Positions 11,182 through 19,531 of a stretch of DNA of 64,000 nucleotides are shown in pieces. The stretch comes from Ectothiorhodospiraceae bacterium BW-2 (GTDB lineage: Bacteria; Pseudomonadota; Gammaproteobacteria; Thiohalomonadales; Thiohalomonadaceae): the NCBI GenBank assembly GCA_008375315.1, contig CP032507.1, forward strand, positions 2,355,001-2,419,000, in the 5' to 3' direction. The notes under the pieces were generated by a model. It was not told the origin of the DNA, did not search any database, and saw nothing but the letters and a program-made list of their open reading frames with translations. A program made the position numbers and the translations under genes. The stretch's first letter is position 1. The number at the start of each line of letters is the position of its first letter.

Positions 11182-11997
11182 TTATAGACGGCGGAAGATA
11201 GACGATTTAATCGTCTCTAGTTTGCCGCCCTCTAAGCCACGCAAATTTTCGGTATGGCTGATAAAGAGATACCCCCCGTGGTTAAGATGGGTGAGTACAT
11301 TGTCAAGCACCCGTCGTTTGGTCTCCTGTTCAAAGTAGATAAGTACATTGCGTAAAAAGATCACATCAAAGTGGCCAAGATTGCGTAGCGGGGTGATTAA
11401 GTTGAGCTGTTTGAAGTCACACCGTTGATGCAGCGGATCGGCAATCATAAAGGTGCCTAGGTGTTGCCGCACCCCCTTAAGGCAGTAGCGGCGTAGCCTA
11501 TCGGCGCTAATACCGCCATTGCGCTCCATCGGATAGTGGCCGTTACGGGCCATCTCAAGCACTCGCTCACTAATATCGGATCCCATGATATACCAATCTT
11601 TAACCGGACTGTCGGCCATCTCCATCGCAAGCGAATAGACCTCCTCTCCTGAGGAGCAGGCGGCACTCCACAGCCGCATCGGGCGACCGCTATAGTGGGG
11701 GAGAATCATCTGCCGCAGAAAGTCAAAATGGGCCGGTTCGCGAAAAAAGTAGGTCTCATTTGTCGTTAATAGATCAATAAATCGCTGCTTCTCTGCGGTA
11801 TTAGATGGCTGGTTAATTAGGTTGATATAGTCACTAAAGCGCGACATACCGTAGTGTGCTAGCCGCTTTTGCAGCCGACTAGAGACCATCATCTTTTTGC
11901 TAGGGCAGAGGGAGATACCGGCACTGTCGAAGATCAGCTTGCGTACACGGTTAAACTCTTCGTCACTAATAGGACGAATGTTAATAAATTTATCCAC
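11182..11997 (-). CDS. cheR: Chemotaxis protein methyltransferase CheR
   Basis: CheR methylates receptor glutamates using S-adenosylmethionine. The N-terminal all-alpha domain (1-80, with FDSAGISLCPSKKMMVSSRL) is followed by the SAM-binding fold: NETYFFREPAHFDFL near 96, RLWSAACSSGEEVYSLAM near 120, and IFLRNVLIYFEQETKRRVL near 213. Length (271 aa) is standard. The C-terminus ends with a family-typical SSIFRR sequence and has no pentapeptide-binding TPR extension. ATG at 11997 starts the two-gene unit with cheB. Confidence 0.95.
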   Translation of the reverse strand: MDKFINIRPISDEEFNRVRKLIFDSAGISLCPSKKMMVSSRLQKRLAHYGMSRFSDYINLINQPSNTAEKQRFIDLLTTNETYFFREPAHFDFLRQMILPHYSGRPMRLWSAACSSGEEVYSLAMEMADSPVKDWYIMGSDISERVLEMARNGHYPMERNGGISADRLRRYCLKGVRQHLGTFMIADPLHQRCDFKQLNLITPLRNLGHFDVIFLRNVLIYFEQETKRRVLDNVLTHLNHGGYLFISHTENLRGLEGGKLETIKSSIFRRL

Positions 11998-12037
11998 AAA
12001 GGTTGGAGGCGCGTTACCGAGTAGTCAGAAAGGGGGG

Positions 12038-12043
12038 ATTATA
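12038..12043 (-). promoter_or_regulatory. Possible -10 element upstream of cheR
   Basis: On the minus strand this reads TATAAT, about 40 nt before the cheR start. No convincing -35 box lies 16-18 nt upstream, so it is only a weak candidate for the cheR-cheB promoter. Confidence 0.3.
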
Positions 12044-12129
12044 TACCGAGACGGGGTAAAGTGCATTAATCGATTACATCGCCTAGCTCGCGGCGCTATC
12101 CTTGCGACCGCTGTTTGAGGCTTCTGAGG

Positions 12130-13173
12130 TTATTGATACGAGGCCTCCGCTAGGGTGCAGACCGGATAGAGCGAATCGTCGGCACGCACTCGCAGCCGCT
12201 GCCCCGGTGGGAAACTGGTGTGGCTAGCGAAGAGCCCTAACAGGGGGGTGTGGTCACTGCTCTCTAACTCGTAGAGGTAGCTGGCACCGCGAAAGTGGCG
12301 CCGTTTGACCGTAACCTCTAGGGGGCCGTCATCATCGGCAATAATATCATCGGGGCGAATGAGTACCTCAAGTTTGTGGTCAAGTGGGTAGTTGCCGTTA
12401 ATCGCTAGGGTGCCTAGGAGGGTCTCTACTAGCGAGGGGGCGATCATGCGAGCAGGAATACAGACCCCCTCACCGATAAAGTCGGCGACATAGCGGCTCG
12501 CTGGTTGATGGTAGAGAAGATAGCCGCGATCCCACTGCTCTAGCTGCCCTTGATGCATAACTCCGATCAGATCGGCCATCGCAAAGGCCTCGTTTTGATC
12601 GTGGGTGACCATCAGAGCGCTCATCTGCTCTTGGCGGATAATATCCCCTAGCTCTAGCGCTAGTTTAGCGCGTAGTTCGACATCAAGATTGGAGAACGGT
12701 TCATCTAGTAGCAGCAGTTTAGGTCGAGGAGCGAGCGCCCGAGCGAGTGCAACTCGCTGCTGCTGTCCACCTGAGAGCTGGTGCGGATATTCGTGCCGAA
12801 TGTGGTCTAAGCCGACTAGCTGTAGTAGCTCATCGATCCGTTGTTGCTGTTGTGCTCTGGAGGCGTGGCGCAGACCGAAGGCGATATTGGCTCGAACCGA
12901 CAGGTGGGGGAAGAGGGCGTGATCTTGAAATACCATGCCGATATGACGCGCCTCGGTTGGCAGCGTATCGACAGCCTGGTTATCGATGGTGATGCTCCCC
13001 TCGGTGAGCGGTTCAAAGCCGGCGATGGCGCGAAGCAGGGTGGTTTTACCACAGCCGCTAGCCCCTAACAGAGCCCCAATCGCCCCTTGTGGCAGCGTGA
13101 GTGAGAGTTGGCGTACAACAGTCTGGCTACCATAACAGACCGTGACATCGGTTAGATTTAATGCGCTGCTCAT
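12130..13173 (-). CDS. fbpC: Fe3+ ABC transporter ATP-binding protein
   Basis: This is the ATPase of a ferric-iron importer. It has Walker A GASGCGKTT near 37, Q loop VFQDHALFPHLSV near 82, signature LSGGQQQRVALARAL near 137, Walker B LLLLDEPFSNLD near 157, and a switch histidine in MVTHDQNEA near 192. The C-terminal part (about 240-347, with LEVLIRPDDI) is the regulatory TOBE-like domain of the FbpC/PotA group. It overlaps the permease gene by 4 nt. Assignment to iron rather than polyamine or sulfate rests on the partner permease and binding protein. Confidence 0.9.
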   Translation of the reverse strand: MSSALNLTDVTVCYGSQTVVRQLSLTLPQGAIGALLGASGCGKTTLLRAIAGFEPLTEGSITIDNQAVDTLPTEARHIGMVFQDHALFPHLSVRANIAFGLRHASRAQQQQRIDELLQLVGLDHIRHEYPHQLSGGQQQRVALARALAPRPKLLLLDEPFSNLDVELRAKLALELGDIIRQEQMSALMVTHDQNEAFAMADLIGVMHQGQLEQWDRGYLLYHQPASRYVADFIGEGVCIPARMIAPSLVETLLGTLAINGNYPLDHKLEVLIRPDDIIADDDGPLEVTVKRRHFRGASYLYELESSDHTPLLGLFASHTSFPPGQRLRVRADDSLYPVCTLAEASYQ

Positions 13174-14870
13174 CGACTCTCTTCTCCTGTGGTGGTGATG
13201 GGTTGAGTGGCCGTACTGCGACTGCGGCTAATCGCGACACTAAGTAAGACCACCGGAATGAGGCCGGCGGCAACAATCATGAGTGCCGAAGGGGCTGAAT
13301 CGGCTAGCCGTTCATCGGCGGCTAGTTCAAAAGTTCTTACGGCAAGGGTATTAAAGTTGAACGGGCGCAGCACCAGTGTGGCCGGTAGCTCCTTCATCAC
13401 ATCGACAAAGACTAGCAGTAGGGCCGTGAGCAGGCTGCCTCGTAGTAGCGGCAGATGGAGCCGGTACCACATTGTACGGGGGGGGTAGCCGAGGGTGCGT
13501 GCGGCATCATCGATATGCGGGTCGATCTTGCCCATACCGCTCTCGACACTATTGATCGCTACGGCCAAAAAGCGGATCAGATAACCGAAGATGAGAGCAA
13601 ATAGGGTGCCACTGAGCAGTAGTCCTGGAGTGATATCGAACAGAGCCGTGCCTAGCCGATTTAGCTGCTGATCGAGCCACCCTAACGGGGTTAGTACCGC
13701 GACAGCGATAATAGCGCCGGGAACGGCGTAGCCGAAGCTGACCACTTTGGCCGCTGTAGATAGCCCCTTGCTAGGTTGAAACCGGCGTAGTAGTTGAATA
13801 GAGAGCGCGATTACCACAGCTAGTAGCGCGGTAATGAGGGCTAGCTTTAGCGTATTGGCCACTAACGCCCAAAACTGCTCATCGACCACGCGGTGGTAGC
13901 TCTCTACCGACCAGAGTCCGAGCTGAATGGCCGGGATCATAAACCCTAGCAGTAGCGGCATCAGGCAGAGTGCAAAGAGTAGCCACTGCCGTGAGCGCGA
14001 GAGGATCATCAGCTTGACCGGTCGTTGGCTGCTACTGCGGCTATTGTGGTAGCGGGCGTGGCGTCGTGACCACTGCTCTAGCAGTAGCAGGACGATGACA
14101 AAGAGCAGCAGCATGGCGGCTAACTGGCTAGCTGCCTGTAGATCACCTAGGCCAAACCAGGTGCGGTAGATACCGGTGGTGAAGGTATCGATACCAAAAT
14201 ATTGTACCGTACCGTAGTCGGCCAGCGTCTCCATAAGTGCTAACGCCATGCCGGCAATAATGGCCGGTCTAGCCATCGGTACTGCGATACGAAAAAAGCT
14301 CTGACGGCGGTTAAGCCCTAAGGTTTGAGCCGCCTCTAGGGCTGTTAATGACTGTTGCAAAAAGGCGGCCCGAGCGAGAAGATAGACGTAGGGGTAGAGT
14401 ACCAGCGAGAGCATGATAATCGCGCCACCGAGAGTGCGAATATCGGGAAAGGTGTAGTCGCCATAGTGCCAGTCAAATAGCTGGCGTAACATACTCTGTA
14501 ACGGGCCGCTGTAGTCGAGCAGTCCGGTGTAGGTGTAGGCGATAATATAGGCCGGCATCGCCAGCGGTAGCAGCAGCGCCCAGCTAAGCCAGCGCCGACC
14601 GGGGAAGTGGTACATGGCGGTTAGCCAAGCGGTCGGCACCCCTAGCAGCAGGGTGCCTATGGCAACCCCCAAGACCAAAATGGCGCTATTAATAAGGTAG
14701 CCGCCTAATACAGTGTCAACTAGGTGCTGCCAGTGGTTACTGGTACCAAAAAGCTGCGCCACCACGATCAGAATCGGGGCGGCGAGAGCTATCGTTAGCA
14801 GATAGACCATCCCCTGTGGCCACCGTTTTAGGGTGGCTAGCAGGGAGCTATTAGGAGAGGTTAGCGCCAT
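13170..14870 (-). CDS. fbpB: Fe3+ ABC transporter permease (two permease units fused)
   Basis: The 566-aa inner-membrane protein has about twelve hydrophobic segments arranged as two BinB-type permease halves. Each half has an EAA-type loop that docks the ATPase: EAAQTLGLNRRQSFFRIAVP near 175 and DAARTLGYPPRTMWYRLHLP near 460. This tandem layout is typical of FbpB/HitB/SfuB ferric permeases. The start overlaps the fbpA end by 10 nt and the end overlaps fbpC by 4 nt, so the three subunits are translated from one message. Confidence 0.92.
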   Translation of the reverse strand: MALTSPNSSLLATLKRWPQGMVYLLTIALAAPILIVVAQLFGTSNHWQHLVDTVLGGYLINSAILVLGVAIGTLLLGVPTAWLTAMYHFPGRRWLSWALLLPLAMPAYIIAYTYTGLLDYSGPLQSMLRQLFDWHYGDYTFPDIRTLGGAIIMLSLVLYPYVYLLARAAFLQQSLTALEAAQTLGLNRRQSFFRIAVPMARPAIIAGMALALMETLADYGTVQYFGIDTFTTGIYRTWFGLGDLQAASQLAAMLLLFVIVLLLLEQWSRRHARYHNSRSSSQRPVKLMILSRSRQWLLFALCLMPLLLGFMIPAIQLGLWSVESYHRVVDEQFWALVANTLKLALITALLAVVIALSIQLLRRFQPSKGLSTAAKVVSFGYAVPGAIIAVAVLTPLGWLDQQLNRLGTALFDITPGLLLSGTLFALIFGYLIRFLAVAINSVESGMGKIDPHIDDAARTLGYPPRTMWYRLHLPLLRGSLLTALLLVFVDVMKELPATLVLRPFNFNTLAVRTFELAADERLADSAPSALMIVAAGLIPVVLLSVAISRSRSTATQPITTTGEESR

Positions 14871-15865
14871 CCAGCGCGATCCATTAACTTGACCGCTGTT
14901 GCATTGTGTTCTCCTAGGAGATGGAGGGGTAACTCCTCGCCCTTAAATTCACCCCACTGTTTTAAAGTGGCAGAGACGGGGATATTATCGACGACAGGGT
15001 ACTCGTGGTTCTGTTCGGCATACCACTTTTGGGCGTGATCACTGAGTAAGAACTCGATCAGTTGTAGCGCATCATCGCGATTTTTAGCGGTACGGGTGAG
15101 GCCGATACCGGAGACATTGATATGGGTTCCCCGATCGCTCTGATTCGGCCAGAAGAGGGCAACTCGATTGGCTGCCTCCCGCTCATCGTTATCGCTACTA
15201 TTTAACATCATCCCTAGATAGTAGGCGTTAACCACAGCGACATCGCACTGACCGGTGGCGACCGCTTTAATCTGATCGCGATCCCCCCCTTGGGGCTTGC
15301 GGGCGAAGTTAGCGACTAGGCCGCGCATCCATGTTTCGGTTTCAGTCTCTCCGAGCAGGGCGATCATAGCGGCGGCTAAGGATTGATTGTAGATATTATT
15401 GGAGGAGCGGATACAGATGCGGTTGCGCCACTTCTCATCGGTGAGGGCCTCATAGCTCTCAAGCTCTTCGGGTTTGACTCGATCTTTTGCGTAGATTAAG
15501 GGGCGGGTACGCACCGAGAGCGCCGTCCAGTACCCATCGGGATCACGATAATGGGCCGCTACTCGCGCCTTAATCGAGGCGGAGCTGAGGGGGGAGAGAA
15601 CCCCCGCCTGCTGAGCACGATAGAGTCGACCTGCATCAGTGGTCAGTAACAGATCGGCCGGAGAGTACTCCCCTTCGCGAATGAGTCGTTGCAGCAGAGC
15701 ATCGGCTTTGCCGGTGACTAGATTGACTTCGATGCCGCTTTGGGCGGTAAATTGATCGAGTAGGGGTTTAATGAGCGCCTCTTTACGCGCCGAGTAGATA
15801 TTGACCGCTGTCGCGGGTAGTGAGAGGGTGAGTAGCAGCAGCCAGAGTAGGGGTTGAAAACGCAT
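14861..15865 (-). CDS. fbpA: Periplasmic Fe3+-binding protein
   Basis: This binding protein captures ferric iron in the periplasm for FbpBC. A signal peptide (RFQPLLWLLLLTLSLPATA, 2-20) precedes a mature start VNIYSARKEALIKPLL that is typical of the FbpA/FutA/IdiA group. Conserved tyrosines likely to bind iron appear in NIYNQSLAA near 158 and NAYYLGMML near 215. The C-terminal FLLSDHAQKWYAEQNHEYPV is also family-typical. AGGAGA lies about 11 nt before ATG 15865. A Fur-box-like sequence 25 nt upstream points to iron repression. Confidence 0.92.
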   Translation of the reverse strand: MRFQPLLWLLLLTLSLPATAVNIYSARKEALIKPLLDQFTAQSGIEVNLVTGKADALLQRLIREGEYSPADLLLTTDAGRLYRAQQAGVLSPLSSASIKARVAAHYRDPDGYWTALSVRTRPLIYAKDRVKPEELESYEALTDEKWRNRICIRSSNNIYNQSLAAAMIALLGETETETWMRGLVANFARKPQGGDRDQIKAVATGQCDVAVVNAYYLGMMLNSSDNDEREAANRVALFWPNQSDRGTHINVSGIGLTRTAKNRDDALQLIEFLLSDHAQKWYAEQNHEYPVVDNIPVSATLKQWGEFKGEELPLHLLGEHNATAVKLMDRAGWR

Positions 15866-15889
15866 AGTTGATGAATCTCCTAGTTAAAT

Positions 15890-15908
15890 GGTAATGATTA
15901 GCAACATC
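15890..15908 (-). promoter_or_regulatory. Putative Fur box controlling fbpABC
   Basis: GGTAATGATTAGCAACATC matches the 19-bp Fur consensus GATAATGATWATCATTATC at 15 of 19 positions by my alignment, strongest in the left half. It lies 25-43 nt upstream of the fbpA start codon, where a repressor would block transcription. Function is inferred from the match and from the iron-uptake genes behind it. Confidence 0.65.
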
Positions 15909-15967
15909 GATTCTAAATGAAATTAAGTAGCGTTTGCAACAGTTTCATTGCGGTTTTTTGGGGGGGC

Positions 15968-16005
15968 ACAAAAAAAAGCCTGCCTCGGCGAACCGAGACA
16001 GGCTT
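15968..16005 (-). terminator. Rho-independent terminator of the sulfur-globule-like gene
   Basis: A 12-bp GC-rich stem with one mismatch (15977-15988 with 15993-16004) closes a CGAA tetraloop. Read on the minus strand it is followed by a run of eight Ts. It begins about 20 nt past the minus-strand stop at 16025, so it ends that transcript before the fbp operon. Confidence 0.85.
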
Positions 16006-16024
16006 GATTGCAATCGGGGGACGA

Positions 16025-16537
16025 TTACTGGGCGGCAGGTGCTTTAGGCTCTGTAGGAGCACCATACTGCTGCATACGATCTTCGTAGGCTTTACGCTGG
16101 GCTTCCATCCGCTCCATCGCCTGCTGACGATGCTTCTCCATCATCTCTTGCTGCGCTTTCATCTGTGCTTCAGCCGCTTCAGGGCCGAAGCCATGACCGG
16201 CAGGAGCCGCAGGGGCGCCATAGCCATAAGGAGCGCCATAACCATAAGGAGCGTAGCCATAAGGGGCATAACCGTTGTAACCACGATAGTCGTTGTAGCC
16301 ATAACCGCGATAGCTGTTGTAGCCGCGACCGGTACCACGACCACTGCCACGACCGCTCATGCCAAAGTTGAAGCTACCATCCATATCACCGTAACCGTCG
16401 CCATAGCCATCACCGTAGCCATCGCCCCAGCCATTACCATAGCCGTTACCGTTGTTCCAACCATCTCCCCACCATGCTTGAGCACTGGCGGCAACGGTAA
16501 ATAGGGCTGTGGCGGCAATAATATTACGAATTTTCAT
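16025..16537 (-). CDS. Secreted Gly/Tyr-rich protein, probable sulfur globule protein
   Basis: The 170-aa product has a signal peptide cleaved after ASAQA (about residue 21). A low-complexity part follows (22-105): GDGY repeats, a [18 protein letters not shown] segment, and [16 protein letters not shown] repeats ending in Ala/Pro. Residues about 110-155 are a charged, Met/Gln-rich helix ([20 protein letters not shown]). The Gly/Tyr-rich repeats after a SFNFG…RG segment resemble the Sgp proteins that coat periplasmic sulfur globules in purple and colourless sulfur bacteria. The helical tail is not part of the classical small Sgp proteins. The gene stands alone with a promoter, a strong AGGAGAGAG ribosome site and a terminator, which fits an abundant structural protein. 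A generic Gly-rich envelope protein is the alternative. Confidence 0.6.
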   Translation of the reverse strand: MKIRNIIAATALFTVAASAQAWWGDGWNNGNGYGNGWGDGYGDGYGDGYGDMDGSFNFGMSGRGSGRGTGRGYNSYRGYGYNDYRGYNGYAPYGYAPYGYGAPYGYGAPAAPAGHGFGPEAAEAQMKAQQEMMEKHRQQAMERMEAQRKAYEDRMQQYGAPTEPKAPAAQ

Positions 16538-16634
16538 ATATCTCTCTCCTAAAATGGAAATTACTTAAGTGACAAAATCTGACGGCATGGTAGAGGCGCT
16601 ATTAGGTGCCCTTTGTGTCCGCCGAGTGAGCATT

Positions 16635-16662
16635 AGTATATTAGATTTTTCTTAAATTGCAA
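16635..16662 (-). promoter_or_regulatory. Sigma70-type promoter of the sulfur-globule-like gene
   Basis: On the minus strand, TTGCAA (16662-16657) and TATACT (16640-16635) are separated by 16 bp. This predicts a transcript start near 16628 and a 5' leader of about 90 nt. The surrounding DNA is clearly AT-rich compared with the genes around it. Confidence 0.55.
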
Positions 16663-16749
16663 TAGTGATTTCGATCAATTTATCGATTCGATTCGGCATA
16701 ATTGAATTTGATTTTAATAAACAATGAGTTAGTTTGATATTTAATGATA

Positions 16750-17388
16750 CTAAATTTTTTCTTCCCCCCCTTGTTCGCCGAGCAGTTGCCGCAGAAGTGA
16801 CTGCTGCCGCTGCTGTTGAGAGGGGGTGCGCAGACGGTTAGCGGTAAATATCGCCTGTAGCTGTGTTAGGGCGGTATCAAAGTTATCGTTAATGATTAGA
16901 TAGTCGCCTTCGTGGTAGTGGCTGCTCTCGCTTAGCGCTTCGGCCATCCGTCGTTCAATGATCGCCTCGCTATCTTGTCCGCGCTGGCGCAGCCGCTGCT
17001 CTAAGGCGTCGCGCCCTGGGGGGAGGATAAAGATGGCTAGCGTCTCTGGTAGCTGCTGTTTTATCTGCCGCGCTCCTTGCCAGTCGATCTCTAAAATGAC
17101 ATCGGCCTGTTGTGCTCTTAGGCGATTAACCGATTCGACGGCGGTGCCGTAGTAGTTGTCAAATACCTTGGCGTGTTCGAGAAACTGGCCCTGCGCTACC
17201 ATCGACTCAAAAGTGGTGTGATCAATGAAATGGTAATCGATGCCATCGCTCTCTCCCGGGCGGGGGAGGCGCGTGGTGTGAGAGATGGAGAGTTTCGCGT
17301 AGCTATCTTGTTGCCGTAGCGCCTTTAGCAAGCTGGTTTTGCCGGCCCCTGAGGGGGCCGATACGGTATAGAGTTGTCCGGTGGTCAT
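16750..17388 (-). CDS. gmk: Guanylate kinase
   Basis: Gmk phosphorylates GMP to GDP with ATP. The P-loop SAPSGAGKTSLL is at 9-20. The GMP-binding region SISHTTRLPRPGESDGIDYHF (34-54), LEIDWQGARQIK near 99 and IFILPP near 117 are all conserved. Length (212 aa) is standard. It is the last gene of a ttcA-lpxL-gmk run on the minus strand, 24 nt after the acyltransferase gene. Confidence 0.97.
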   Translation of the reverse strand: MTTGQLYTVSAPSGAGKTSLLKALRQQDSYAKLSISHTTRLPRPGESDGIDYHFIDHTTFESMVAQGQFLEHAKVFDNYYGTAVESVNRLRAQQADVILEIDWQGARQIKQQLPETLAIFILPPGRDALEQRLRQRGQDSEAIIERRMAEALSESSHYHEGDYLIINDNFDTALTQLQAIFTANRLRTPSQQQRQQSLLRQLLGEQGGEEKI

Positions 17389-17412
17389 CCTAAGTGCTCC
17401 TTGAGGGGTAAG

Positions 17413-18288
17413 TTAGGGGTAGAGAGGGGGGTGGTCGGGAGGACGGGTGCGGAACCGTTTATAGCTCCACTGATATTGGGTCGGCTGGGTTCTAATCTGC
17501 CGCTCTAGTTCGCGATTGAGGGCGGCGGTAATCTGCGCTAGCGACTCGGTGGCCGAGATATCGGCAGGTTGACTAAAATGGAGCCGAAAGCCGCGCCCAA
17601 AACTGAGCCGCTCAGCGGTGCAGAAGAGGGCCGCCGCTCCCCCTTTTTGCACTAGCCGTCCATAGAGGGTCATGGTGTTAGCGTCAATGCCGAACAGGGG
17701 AGCAAATAGATTGCCATGTTGGCGCGGATCTTGATCGGGTAAAATGCCGATCATCTCTCCCTGCTTTAATGCCTGTAAGCTGGTGCGAATACCGCGACTA
17801 TCGAGTGTCACTAGGCGGGCACCGAAGCGGGCGCGACTGTCACGAATGAGCTGCTCTAGTTGCTGTTGACGAGGGGGGCGGTAGAGGGTCACCATCGGGT
17901 AGTGGAGTGAGCACCACGCGCCGGCCATCTCCCAGGCACCTAAATGGAAAGTCGCCATCACCACCCCCTGCTGCGCTATCGCCCGATCTGCTAGCTGTTG
18001 TTGATGAACACTACGGACCATGCGTCGTAGGCGAGTTTTGGAGGCAAGCAGCAGGATTGGGGTCTCAAATAGGGTCTTGCCGGTCTCAATGAGGGTAAGA
18101 AGTAGGTACCACTGGTGTAACATTTTACTTAGCTCTGGAAAGCAGAGTGCTAGATTAATCGCGCTAATTTGGCGATGATGATTGGGGACGATATAGAAGA
18201 GCACACCGAGCAGCAGCCCTAACAGATGAGCTAACGGTAGTGGTGTAACGGCATAGAGCCGCAGGAGTGCGCTAGTGAGTACGGCCAT
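17413..18288 (-). CDS. Lipid A biosynthesis acyltransferase family protein (LpxL/HtrB-like)
   Basis: Members add secondary acyl chains to lipid A at the inner membrane. An N-terminal membrane segment (about 8-32) is followed by the catalytic motif HLGAWE near 114 (HX4E type), YRPPRQQQLEQLIRDSR near 138, ILPDQDPRQHGNLFAPLFG near 187 and a C-terminal QYQWSYKRFRTRP near 275. These are family hallmarks. Which position of lipid A is acylated cannot be told from sequence. The start overlaps the ttcA end by 17 nt, so the two are probably translated together. Confidence 0.88.
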   Translation of the reverse strand: MAVLTSALLRLYAVTPLPLAHLLGLLLGVLFYIVPNHHRQISAINLALCFPELSKMLHQWYLLLTLIETGKTLFETPILLLASKTRLRRMVRSVHQQQLADRAIAQQGVVMATFHLGAWEMAGAWCSLHYPMVTLYRPPRQQQLEQLIRDSRARFGARLVTLDSRGIRTSLQALKQGEMIGILPDQDPRQHGNLFAPLFGIDANTMTLYGRLVQKGGAAALFCTAERLSFGRGFRLHFSQPADISATESLAQITAALNRELERQIRTQPTQYQWSYKRFRTRPPDHPPLYP

Positions 18289-19009
18289 CTAATAGCGGTT
18301 TCATCGTGGTGAGCAGGGTTTTAAACAGCGTGGGGGTGTGCTGCTCTTCACTTAATAGGAGCTGTTTGAGATGTTGGCGCTCAGTCGGTTGACGAAAGCA
18401 GGCGGGGCAGTTGTCGGGGACGACAGGTAACTCTGCTTGGCGAGCAAAGGCGTCGGTTTGGCGTTCCCGAACATAGATGAGTGGTCGGATAATACGCAAA
18501 TCGCCCTGATCGTTGGTATAGTGGGCCATCATGGTACGAAGTTGACCACGATGAAAGGCTGACATCAAAAAGCTTTCGGCCAGATCGTCCAGATGCTGTG
18601 CTAATACAATCACGCCGTAGCCGTGTTGGCGTGCAGTAGAGTAGATCATCCCCCGTTTCATGCGGGCGCAGTAAGCGCAGAAGGAGAATCCGGGCTCATT
18701 CGCGTGCTCTTTGGCGTCGGCGGCAATGGTTTGTGACTGGTAGAAGTAGGGGAGGTTAAGCTCGGAGAGATAGGGTTTGAGGGTTGAGGGGTCAAAACCG
18801 TCGATAGATGGATCGATGGTGACCACTCCTAAATCGAACCTAACCGGAGCGTAGCGGCGCAGATGGGCCAGAATATGGAGCAGTGATAGCGAGTCTTTGC
18901 CGCCGGAGAGTCCGAGCAGCAGCCGGTCACCATCGCGAATCATTGCGTAGTCGGCGATGGCGCGTCCTACCTGACGCATGATGGATTTTGGAGGCTTTAC
19001 TGGTAACAT
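18272..19009 (-). CDS. ttcA: tRNA 2-thiocytidine synthesis protein TtcA
   Basis: TtcA thiolates C32 in certain tRNAs using a [4Fe-4S] cluster and an ATP-activated base. The PP-loop GLSGGKDSLSLLH is near 33-45. The two cysteine pairs CAYCARMKRG near 112 and CPACFRQP near 195 match the cluster ligands, and LAQHLDDLAESFLM near 137 is conserved. At 245 aa it is shorter than the 311-aa E. coli enzyme, lacking much of the C-terminal tail. The sulfur donor is normally a cysteine desulfurase, and two are encoded in this window. Confidence 0.88.
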   Translation of the reverse strand: MLPVKPPKSIMRQVGRAIADYAMIRDGDRLLLGLSGGKDSLSLLHILAHLRRYAPVRFDLGVVTIDPSIDGFDPSTLKPYLSELNLPYFYQSQTIAADAKEHANEPGFSFCAYCARMKRGMIYSTARQHGYGVIVLAQHLDDLAESFLMSAFHRGQLRTMMAHYTNDQGDLRIIRPLIYVRERQTDAFARQAELPVVPDNCPACFRQPTERQHLKQLLLSEEQHTPTLFKTLLTTMKPLLDGRTH

Positions 19010-19049
19010 GATCTATAATTTTACGGTTAATTGGTGAGGATGATTGTAA

Positions 19050-19478
19050 GTGAATCGGCAAACGAACCCAAGCGGCGTTTCACCTGAAGTGTGTTGGCAG
19101 GCGCTGCAGAGCAACCGTTATGCGTTGCTAATCGATGTTCGCTCCAGTATGGAGTATCTGTTTGTGGGCCACCCTAGGGGGGCGATCCACCTTCCGTGGA
19201 TTGATGAGCCTGACTGGGATGTTAACCCCGATTTTGTCAAACAGGTGCGCCAACTGCTGCTAGAGAGAGTGGCGCAAGGGGGGGAGAACCGCACCGAAAT
19301 CTATCTTATCTGCCGCAGCGGTAACCGTTCGCATGAGGCGGGTAAACAGCTCTTGGAGGCGGGATTAGAGCGGGTCTTTAATGTCCTAGAGGGGTTTGAG
19401 GGGGAGCTAGATGAGCAGCACCACCGTAGTACCCTAGGGGGGTGGCGCTTTGCCGGCCTGCCGTGGGAGCAGTGTTAG
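19050..19478 (+). CDS. Rhodanese-domain sulfurtransferase
   Basis: A single rhodanese domain fills the 142-aa protein: ALLIDVRSSMEYLFVGHPRGAIHLPW (26-51), the active loop CRSGNRS with nucleophilic Cys near 90, and the C-terminal GGWRFAGLPWE. It likely carries persulfide sulfur in the cytoplasm, with the substrate unknown. GTG at 19050 has GTGAGGA 9 nt upstream. The stop codon TAG lies within TTAGGA, exactly where the IS607-type element begins. Before insertion the gene would have ended about 15-25 nt from the cyaA start, so the two may once have been one operon. Confidence 0.9.
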   Translation: MNRQTNPSGVSPEVCWQALQSNRYALLIDVRSSMEYLFVGHPRGAIHLPWIDEPDWDVNPDFVKQVRQLLLERVAQGGENRTEIYLICRSGNRSHEAGKQLLEAGLERVFNVLEGFEGELDEQHHRSTLGGWRFAGLPWEQC

Positions 19479-19479
19479 G

Positions 19480-19496
19480 AGCAATTAACAGTTGCT
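19480..19496. repeat. Left-end inverted repeat of the IS607 element
   Basis: AGCAA (19480-19484) and TTGCT (19492-19496) form an inverted repeat with a 7-nt centre, directly inside the left GG core. The same arms occur at the right end, so this is a likely TnpA binding site. Confidence 0.6.
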
Positions 19497-19523
19497 TGAT
19501 TTATACTCGAATATGTCTATAAT
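19496..19523 (+). promoter_or_regulatory. Promoter of tnpA inside the left end
   Basis: TTGATT (19496-19501) and a perfect TATAAT (19518-19523) are spaced 16 bp apart. The predicted start point (about 19530) falls within 1-3 nt of the tnpA ATG at 19532, and no ribosome site precedes that ATG, so the mRNA is probably leaderless. Confidence 0.6.
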
Positions 19524-19531
19524 TACGTGTT

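Noticed and set aside
15917-16504. Long plus-strand frame opposite the sulfur-globule-like gene
   Set aside because: It is the antisense of a repetitive Gly/Tyr-rich gene; the Ile/Thr/Ala-rich product is a mirror effect of the repeats.
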